From Acheta domesticus (taxonomy: Eukaryota > Arthropoda > Insecta > Orthoptera > Gryllidae): a stretch of 64,000 bases of DNA. Positions 56,520 to 64,000 of the stretch are shown here, piece by piece. The notes beneath the pieces were generated by a model, which was not told where the DNA came from, did no database searches, and saw nothing but the letters and a program-made list of their open reading frames with translations. Both the position numbers and the translations under genes were made by a program. The DNA is taken from positions 215,735,420 to 215,799,419 of the forward strand of contig JAHLJT010009436.1 in the NCBI GenBank assembly GCA_031308135.1, read 5' to 3'. The first letter of the stretch is position 1. Every line of letters begins with the position of its first letter.

Positions 56520-56651
56520 TTTGAAATTATTCCAAACAGATGTTTATCATTCAGATATATATTTTAGAAAAGGTTACAACTAATTACCTTTAATGACACA
56601 TTTCCTAAAATGTGTATCTGAACGATGAACACATGCTTGGAATAATTTGAA
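56520..56651. repeat. imperfect inverted repeat (about 50-bp arms)
   Basis: 56520-56570 and 56601-56651 are inverted copies at roughly 80%, sharing AAATTATTCCAA and TCAGATA. The 30-base spacer contains GGTTACAACTAATTACC. Possibly an old MITE. Confidence 0.7.
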
Positions 56652-58240
56652 AATAGTATTTCAGTAATTACCAGCTGATGTAAACATTTTGCCCTCACAC
56701 TGTTTCTTTTAAAATTTTCTTTTATTATGTAGTTTTTTTACTATTTCCTTTGAATGGGAGATACACGGAAAATTATGAGTAAATGGTCACAAAAACAAAT
56801 CCGCACAATTATTTTCCGACTTATTCAAACGAATTTTCTATTTTTAATACTGTAATTCCACTAGTAGCGATAAAAATTACTCTCTGGACCAGGAGGATCT
56901 TGATCCAACGTTTTCCCAAGAATCATGCAAAATGAAATTCGAGCATCAGAGTAAATCGCGTCGCAGAAAGTGAGCCTTCGTCGTATTTGCTCTCAACTTT
57001 GCTCCGTAACGTTCCTCGGAATGTAAACTAAGTGTCCCAGGAAAAGTCAACAGCAAGCAGAAGGACTGTAAGCAAGGTCGACAAACATTTCGATGTTCGT
57101 TCGTGTACTCCGTTTATTACCAATTTTAAAGCTAGGTAAGGAACATCTGTGTCTTATTACGAGGAAAAAAATTAATATATCTCCGAGAAAACGTTCCGGA
57201 CTGACGACCTCTAACACAGAAGAGGGGTGGACAGTTGAAGTCAATTGTGTTGCAAATGTGCTTTAATTAAAATTCAAGGAATACGAAATGAGAACGGTCC
57301 GAGATAACATTATTAAAATCATGTAAAGAGCTAAAACATGATAAAAATTCACGAATGAAATAAACATGAGGACGAAAAAAAAGGGAGTCGAGCGGAAAAT
57401 AACGAGAAGGAATCCGAGGGGAACAAGGGCACGCGAAAGGAAGAAAGATCGTCCAAGGGAGACGGGGCGACGGCGTCTTTAACGGTCTTTAAAATGTCGA
57501 TATGCTTCCCTCGGCTCTGAACGTGAGAGCTGGAAGGAACGCGTTGCGACAGTCCTCTCCTGACTCCAGATTTAGAATCCGTTCGTGGAGAATAATTTCA
57601 TTATCACGTTTTATTTGATAAACTCGACTCATTTTGGAGATATTAAAATATAACTGTTACGTCTATTAAATAATGTTTTACATTTATTATTTCACAATGT
57701 TTTAGATCAATTAACAACCGTTCATTTTTATAAAAAGAGGGATAATGTCAAAAAAAATTGTTTTTATATAAAGATCTAAGAATGAGTTATGAAGACTGCA
57801 CATTTCTATTGCACAAAATGTGCTCTCCTCACAATTACAAAATATGCTATTGAATGACGCTGTCAATAAAGCATAAAAATTAAAAAATCCGTAGAAATGA
57901 CAAAAATATATAGCTATGTACGAAATTTCATTATGTGCTTATTATTGTGAATTACGGACAACTTCTCACCAAGCAAGAAAATTAATCAACAGCTAACAGG
58001 GAAATCATGAGATTTTTCCGGAGCAGGTTTTTATCCTAATCCATGTATTTGATGACCTCACTGTTACACTCGACACTTGTCTTGAAAAATCCCCCTCCCA
58101 AGTTAACGCTGCCATATTATAATAAAAATCATCTCATCTCATCAATGTACAATAATACAACTAAACCGCTTCGAACGGCCACTGCTAACGCGCGAACCGT
58201 CATTAAAAGCATCAGTGGGCCTCTGGCTCTTAAGAAAGCC
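56652..58240. other. AT-rich stretch, nothing recognised
   Basis: Unique AT-rich sequence. 57370-57570 is less AT-rich and purine-skewed. Confidence 0.55.
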
Positions 58241-58550
58241 GAGCGAGCACCGTGCTCTGGTTGGGAGAGCAGCCGGCGGCCCGCGAGCGCGGGCTCGGTG
58301 CCTAATCTTCCCTTCATACCCCAGTTGACTGCCGGCTCCTGGGGCCTCATCCTCTCCCCCTCGCCCTCCTCCCCCTGCCCCTACCCCCCTCGAAGACGCG
58401 CGCGCGTGCGCCTGCGCAGAGCCCCGCCAGCCAAGGACTTTATGGGGCGAGAGAAATGGTCCGCCGATCCTCCTCGCATGGCGACGACGCCGGAGCACAG
58501 TGGGCCAAACTGTTGCGAAAAGCGCGGGTTTAGCGTCTTCCTTTCGATTT
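58241..58550. other. GC-rich block
   Basis: C-rich on the plus strand (58345-58400), with CpG-rich flanks. Nothing specific recognised. Confidence 0.5.
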
Positions 58551-58552
58551 CA

Positions 58553-58685
58553 GGCAAAGGCCGTTGGCCGAGATCGTTAAGCTAGTACTGCCGTAGCGAT
58601 CTCGGGCCGAAGGATTAGGGGTTCGAGTCCCGCCTCAGGCATGGGTTGTGTTGGTGTTCGTCCTTTCAACCCCATCATCACCAAA
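58553..58685 (+). mobile_element. tRNA-derived SINE
   Basis: TTGGCCGAGATCG (58564-58576) matches an A box and GGTTCGAGTCC (58619-58629) a B box at tRNA-like spacing, of the Leu/Ser type. The acceptor stem does not pair and a unique body with GGCATGGGTTGTGTTGGTG follows, so it is a SINE head and not a tRNA gene. Confidence 0.7.
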
Positions 58686-59345
58686 ACATTTCATCTAGTT
58701 CACAGTTACCCATAACGTTAAAACCAATAGAGGTCGCTAGTGACCTAAATGTTAATGCGACCTTAATTTTTTTTTAAAATCAGCCAAAGGAAAGAAAATA
58801 TGCGTAAGGTAAAGTGTGTTACTTTTCTCGTAACAAACAACATGCAGAAAAAAATTACCGAATTATATCTTCTTTATTCTAAATCGGGTTATTTTCAGTA
58901 CTTTATTGTTTTCCCGATTGTAAATCTGGAAGATGTGTGATGATACGTAACAGCATTTTATCTAAAGAGACATTGCTAAAAATGTTCCTTTCGATTGGGA
59001 TTGTGGAGCAAATGATTCTTACAATGATTTGTTGCTGAATATATATTTTCAATATTTTTTAATATTTATTATTAATATTAACAGATCCATCTCCTTCATC
59101 AGCATATTTTTTCTCCAAAAAGGTAAACACTTCGTGGTACCATAAAATGTAAACACCCAGTTGAGCCATTACGTTTGCACAACAGTGCCAGTCACTACAA
59201 TAACAGAAAGTATGCATTACAGCTCTTGCAGTTCTGTAAGCATTTCCTGCTCGTGAAGAGCGTGAATAGATGTGACTGTCGTAAATAAGTATAAATGAAC
59301 ATAATTATGAATGTGTAAATGAATAAAAAAATAAACAAGAAGACT
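58686..59345. other. AT-rich stretch, nothing recognised
   Basis: Unique AT-rich sequence. Confidence 0.6.
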
Positions 59346-59391
59346 AAAGAAGAAAAAAGAAAGAAAGAAAGCAAAAAGAAAGAAAGAAAAA
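59346..59391. repeat. (GAAA)n microsatellite
   Basis: GAAA units with two interruptions. Confidence 0.9.
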
Positions 59392-59559
59392 CCTATATAG
59401 AAAAGTACCTTTCCACACGTGTATGTGAACACTACGTTGCTGGCTACAGCGGCGGCTACCAGTATAGGTTAACATAAGTTAGTAATTAAGTGTTGCCACC
59501 TTCTTAGTCGCAAAAGCCGAAAGGGTGCGGCACATGTATCCCGCATGGAAAATAAATGA

Positions 59560-59995
59560 TCGCCTCGCCAGGGCCCCCCAAGATTAAAAAAGAAAAAAAA
59601 AAAATCCGCGCTCGCATTTCGACCCATCTCGAACCAGTGTGCGGCGGCGAAGGCGACTGCGACTGCAAAGACGCTGGAAGTGTCTCGAATTTTCCCCCGA
59701 GATTTCTCGCTCGTCCCGTCCCATGGGCCGTTTCCCCGGCGACGCTCGCCGCTCGCTCCACCGCCGGGGATCTGCTCTTTACACGCCATAAACGCGCGCG
59801 AGCCGGAAGTGACGTCAAAGTGCGAGCCGCCCTCCCGAGACTTCCCGCCTTCCGCGACGTGGACTTGCAGCGCCGCGCGCCATCTTGCGCTGGCGGCGGC
59901 GCGATGCTCAAACTTTTTCCCAACTCTTTTACGGTATTATCCGCTCCTCTTCCCAGCCCCGCCCCCGCGCGTAAGGGTGCCGTATACGATCCCTG
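59560..59995 (+). promoter_or_regulatory. CpG-island promoter (ETS-CRE composite plus YY1)
   Basis: CCGGAAGTGACGTCA (59803-59817) is a full ETS-CRE composite. GCGCCATCTTG (59876-59886) is the YY1 core in reverse, about 70 bases on. The first ATG after it is at 59903. This is the best promoter-like signal in the window. The transcript is unknown: open frames following (for example 59680-60159) have no recognised domain and no clear donor was identified. Confidence 0.5.
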
Positions 59996-60770
59996 CGAAA
60001 CGTCAAATTCGAGATGCTCGTCTTCTTCGGAACAAGCGTCGTTTCGGAAATTGGTGCAGTCGAAACATTTGTTCATGTTTTCGAGATGTATACTATATAC
60101 CCAGAGCCAGGGTCCGTCTTATTTACGATGCACGACTGCAATTTTATGCCAAGGCATAAAAACTTTTGTGACTATTTTTTCATTATTACTTTACGGGATA
60201 CATTTATTAAGTTGGTAATATCAACACGATTTCTCCAATTCTGCTGCTTGCAAATACTTTGTACAACATTCTGCATGAATCCCAAGATGGCAACTTCCTA
60301 GAAAATGATAGCCAAATGAATAGCTTTCTTTATGCAAGTACTGCATTATTGTATTGTCTCCGCATTATGTTTCAGTGAACTATCATGCAGTTGCATAACT
60401 AACTCATTTTTAAACAAGAAGATTCACAATATTTTGTACTCACAATTTTTAGTATTTCTCATAATTTTGTATTTCACAATATTTGCAATAATGTTCAGTA
60501 ACATGCTTGGAGATATTTTGATTTAGAAGCTGTATTTTAATAATTTAAAACTTTTGTCTAATCTTTCTTGCAAGGAAGAACTTTCGTGAATTTTCCCGTT
60601 TCCATTGTAGAATGATTTTCGTTTAACATCACTCGCTCTGACGTAAATAGACACATATCTGTGACTGAAGAGTCCACTTGCTGTTACTTCTACAATCGGG
60701 CATACCGTTAAAAGAGACTATTTTCAGCAAATGAAACGTTTAAAAACCAACATCATTGCTTTTCACGCTC
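59996..60770. other. AT-rich stretch, nothing recognised
   Basis: Unique AT-rich sequence. Confidence 0.55.
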
Positions 60771-61365
60771 GCCCCAAGCCGAGACGATTCCACGGGGCAT
60801 TAACTGACAGCATCACTTCCGCCTCTCGGACGCGAACGTCATGCCACCCCAGCCGGCGCAGAGAAGGCTCACCAAAATGGCGGGCCCTTCATTTCCTCCT
60901 ACAGCCGAGCGGCCGGCCGAGCGGTCGGCAGACCAAGCGGCTCCCCACGCGAAGTGGCGCGCAATCAGATCGGAGGAGGCGGCGTGCGTGATTACGAGCA
61001 CGCGGGCGCCCCTAGCGGCTCCAAAGCGAAAGCACGTGAAAAGAGCGCCGTTCAGGGGCACCTCCGACTCCGCCGCGGCCGCCGCCGCCGCCTTCCCGGG
61101 AAGAAAAGGGAAACAAAATTATCCCCGGCACGAGACCCGGTCCGTAGGGGAGAAAGGATCAGATATCGGGAGAACGAGTCGGATGATGGAGGCGGAGGAG
61201 GAGGAGGAGGAGGAGCAGGGCCCTGGAGGAGATTGATAGACCCTGCAGGAGCGGGCCTCCAGTCGTCACCGAGGGCCCGAGGGGCATTGCACTAAGGAGG
61301 GTCTCCATGTAGACAGGTTGGCAGAAACGCGGGGTGAGGTACAAGCGATCGATAGACCCTACGTT
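60771..61365. promoter_or_regulatory. CpG island with inverted ETS/CRE-half and YY1-like site
   Basis: CATCACTTCCGCC (60811-60823) is the reverse of an ETS core followed by TGATG, and AAAATGGCGGG (60875-60885) is YY1-like about 60 bases on. A GGAGGA run (61190-61215) and two copies of GATAGACCCT (61233-61242 and about 61351-61360) lie further right. Confidence 0.4.
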
Positions 61366-62320
61366 ACAGCTGAAAATATGAAACGTGGGGGCCCCTCAGT
61401 CATTGAATATTCTTCGTTACCGTTCGCCAAAAATGTGTATTCTACTCGCATTAATGTAATCGCGCTTTTGAAACTTCGTTTGGGATGAGGTTGTTCAAGT
61501 AGCATATGGGGTTATGAGGCCTCCCTTTGACCACTGTTATAATAGTTGGTCCGCGAACATGTCCGGAGTGGCTAACGTCGGAATCTCTTATCAAGTATGA
61601 CATAACTTGTTAAGCTAACTTGCGTAACTTCCTCCATTAGACAAATAGACGAGGTCACAAAATTGTCGTGTAAAAGAAGACCAATAACTACCACAATGGC
61701 TTAGAATTAACTCTGTCAACAACGAGAAGTAATTTACATTTTTCACATTCATCTGGTTTTCACTCTTAAAATCACGTTAATAATTCTTCAGCATATGGAC
61801 ACTAGAGTCGTTAGATCTCATTGGGTACAGGACAGTACCCGCGACAAGATATGTTAATATTTTTTTAATAGTCTTTGACAATCACTCTATTCGTAATCCA
61901 AACCGTCGCGCCATGCACTCAAAGGATGACAATATCTGTCCCCTAGTCTCGATATATCTTTCTTATAAATATGTTGTTTGATTTTAGCTAGGTTAAAACA
62001 GTCTTCATTCGAAATAAATGAAGTCACAAAAATTGTATTTGTTTATATAAATGTGTATGTATATACTACACAAATATATATTTGTACAAATAATATTCAG
62101 TTATGTTACTTTAAAAAAAATATTTTATACTAAAAGCAAGGGGTTTTTGCCATAGATCTTATATTTGCAGATACGGTGAACAAATTGATAGATTCCTATT
62201 TATCGCTTGCACGTAATTGTATTCTCAAAAACAAAAGGTGTCAAAAATGAGTAGATGTCAATAAAAAATATTTCCAAAGCTATTCCGAGTTCCGTTTATT
62301 CCTTTTTTCTTCCCGTTCTC
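61366..62320. other. AT-rich stretch, nothing recognised
   Basis: Unique. GGGTACAGGACAGTACCC (61821-61838) is a short hairpin. Confidence 0.55.
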
Positions 62321-62329
62321 GACTTGAGA

Positions 62330-62565
62330 CTTCTCACCGGCCGGCGGCGGCGGCGGCAGCGACCTTCTTCGGGGCGACGACCGCGACGTAGGGCGTGGAC
62401 GGAGATTTCCATTCTAGCGTGAAATTTGAATTTCACGTTTAAGTGACACCAGAACTCCGTGAGTGCACAGCTGGCGAGCGGAGGGCAGAACCAAGTGTCA
62501 CGTTCACTGTTTGCTTTGTTGTCAGCTCCGACTCCCCGTCTCGAAATGGACCTGGTTGTCTAGCT
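62330..62565 (+). promoter_or_regulatory. GC-rich block with palindrome and donor
   Basis: A GGC run (62341-62358) is followed by the palindrome CGTGAAATTTGAATTTCACG (62418-62437, arms of eight) and a plus-strand donor CTCC|GTGAGT (GT at about 62459). It might be a non-coding first exon. Confidence 0.25.
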
Positions 62566-63245
62566 GTTCGTTGGAAGATCTCGTGAAAGGTTCTTCAGAC
62601 GATACGAACACTTTATTGTAGTGGTTCAACAACACAAAAGGCAGTAAAATAATTTACCTATATTGCGCACCAAGCATGTCAGAAGGACGTACTCTGTAAA
62701 CAACGACGTCTGACAACCGAAGAATTTCATCGCTCTCTGTATAAACGTGAGAACTTTGACTCGAAATGAAAATCAACATTCATCTTGTACACGTGTGGGA
62801 ACGAACATACAGGGTCGTAGACTATAATAACAGATGTGAGATGCAAACAATCCATGACAGCTTTTGATAAATTTCACCTCATTTTACATCATTCAACGGT
62901 TCTTGAATACAATTATAAGGGTTTAATGTATTCTGTCGTACAAAAGGAGCACAGGATCACGCACGTCCAAACCGGCTTTTCTAAGCCGACATATTATCAC
63001 TTTTCATTACAAAAGATGAGTACTTCAGTCAAAGTTCCGTTATCAATAAGTTGCCTAATATACGACCACAAAACAAACAATGCATACGAAATGTACACTT
63101 GGAACTTTCATCCTGTCCCTCGAGTTTAAGCCCCACTTTCACCTCGTTAACTCATCAATACTACTGAATTAGAAAACGTTCTTCCGGAAACTGAGCATAG
63201 CAAGTATACGGCGTCAGCTATGGGAACGATGATTGTAGGGAAGCG
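62566..63245. other. AT-rich stretch, nothing recognised
   Basis: Unique. The plus-strand open frame 62836-63129 has no recognised domain. Confidence 0.5.
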
Positions 63246-63440
63246 GGGAGTTCCGCATACGTTACTCCCATGCGCTGGCATGTGGGGACGCCCCATCGGG
63301 AAATAGATGAGTCTACAATAAACACAGAAAGCGTCGCGGGCGATTTGTTTGTCTGCGGGGCGTCACGCCCCGGGCGAGAGGCACGCCCAATGCCCCCACC
63401 CCCGCCTCGACGCGCAGTGGGCGGAACGAACATCAAATGT
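63246..63440. other. small GC-rich block
   Basis: About 190 CpG-rich bases, without a recognised motif. Confidence 0.45.
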
Positions 63441-64000
63441 GTACACGCGCCGTATTTCCTACCAAGACAAAATAATGCCACATGTTTACATGTCTGGGTT
63501 CCCGAGTATTATTCGATACTCTTTATTGTCCTAAATGAGTTACAGAATTCTATTTTCGTTACTAATTAGGTAATAATGGATCATAGTACTTTGAAAATAT
63601 TACGAAATGCGAAACAACGGCCAAACGACCGATTTGTTATATTAGATTTTAATTCAGTCGAATACACCTGGCAAGGAAAATTTTCAAAAAGTCCTGTCGG
63701 AACTTCAAGACATGCCATCTCTGAAATCTCTTGAAAAATAAATAAACCTCGTAAGAAAATGTAAATTTTGAAATAATTTTATCAAAAACAAGATACATTT
63801 GTTGTATGTTATCTTTTATTTATCTTTCTTGAGATATCGAAAATGACAAAATGTCATTTGGAAAAATATTTCTTCACACGAACAGGAAAGGACATGGACA
63901 TGGACGTGCTCTGTCTCTACAATTTGTATACCGCATCCTTGTCCACACTTTCACCGCTCTGTACAGTATCGCTCATTTGTGTAATTCCATCAGAAGGAAA
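63441..64000. other. AT-rich stretch to the window edge
   Basis: Unique AT-rich sequence, nothing recognised. Confidence 0.6.

Noticed and set aside
58553..58640. tRNA gene
   Set aside because: A and B boxes are good but the acceptor stem does not pair and a SINE-like body follows.

Overview
The window looks like non-coding DNA from a large eukaryotic genome, most probably an insect. The evidence is a decayed Tc1-type transposon with DD(E/D)-family signatures, a hAT-type non-autonomous element with an 8-bp target duplication, two or three hairpin MITE-like elements with TA targets, tRNA-headed SINE fragments, a four-copy dispersed repeat of unknown class, abundant microsatellites, and no rRNA, operon or dense coding. 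The species cannot be named from the sequence alone.

Layout. Positions 1-790 are a 40-bp minisatellite. From there to 64000 the sequence alternates between AT-rich stretches of 0.4-2 kb and about 30 GC-rich, CpG-rich blocks of 0.2-1.3 kb. Several blocks carry promoter motifs: ETS plus CRE plus YY1-like sites near 6.7, 59.8 and 60.8 kb, CCAAT plus GC box plus GATA at 27.2 kb, CCAAT plus ETS at 24.56 kb and an NRF-1-like site at 9.97 kb. Some also hold consensus splice donors. Simple and tandem repeats are concentrated at 12.1-12.5 kb, 31.2-31.6 kb, 34.1-35.9 kb (a 1.8-kb 16-bp minisatellite), 36.6-36.9 kb, 40.5-40.8 kb and 45.8-46.1 kb. Mobile elements lie at 13.3-13.95 kb (hAT-like), 32.4-33.7 kb (Tc1-like), 41.25-41.64 kb and 52.69-52.91 kb (MITEs), with a dispersed repeat called family A here at 18.3, 18.8, 22.3 and 54.7 kb.

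No complete gene is visible. Isolated signals fit one or more genes with very long introns. On the minus strand, in transcription order, these are a possible first coding exon (44711-44552), a 43-nt exon with very good splice sites (36440-36398), a juxtaposed acceptor-donor site of the recursive-splicing type (27867-27860), a 21-nt micro-exon (21469-21449) and a possible 3'-terminal coding exon ending in a stop (4948-4752). On the plus strand there is a possible first coding exon after a promoter-like block (24631-24786) and a possible internal exon (51599-51797). These were found by eye from splice motifs and open frames. I recognise none of the encoded peptides, and whether the pieces belong together is inference.
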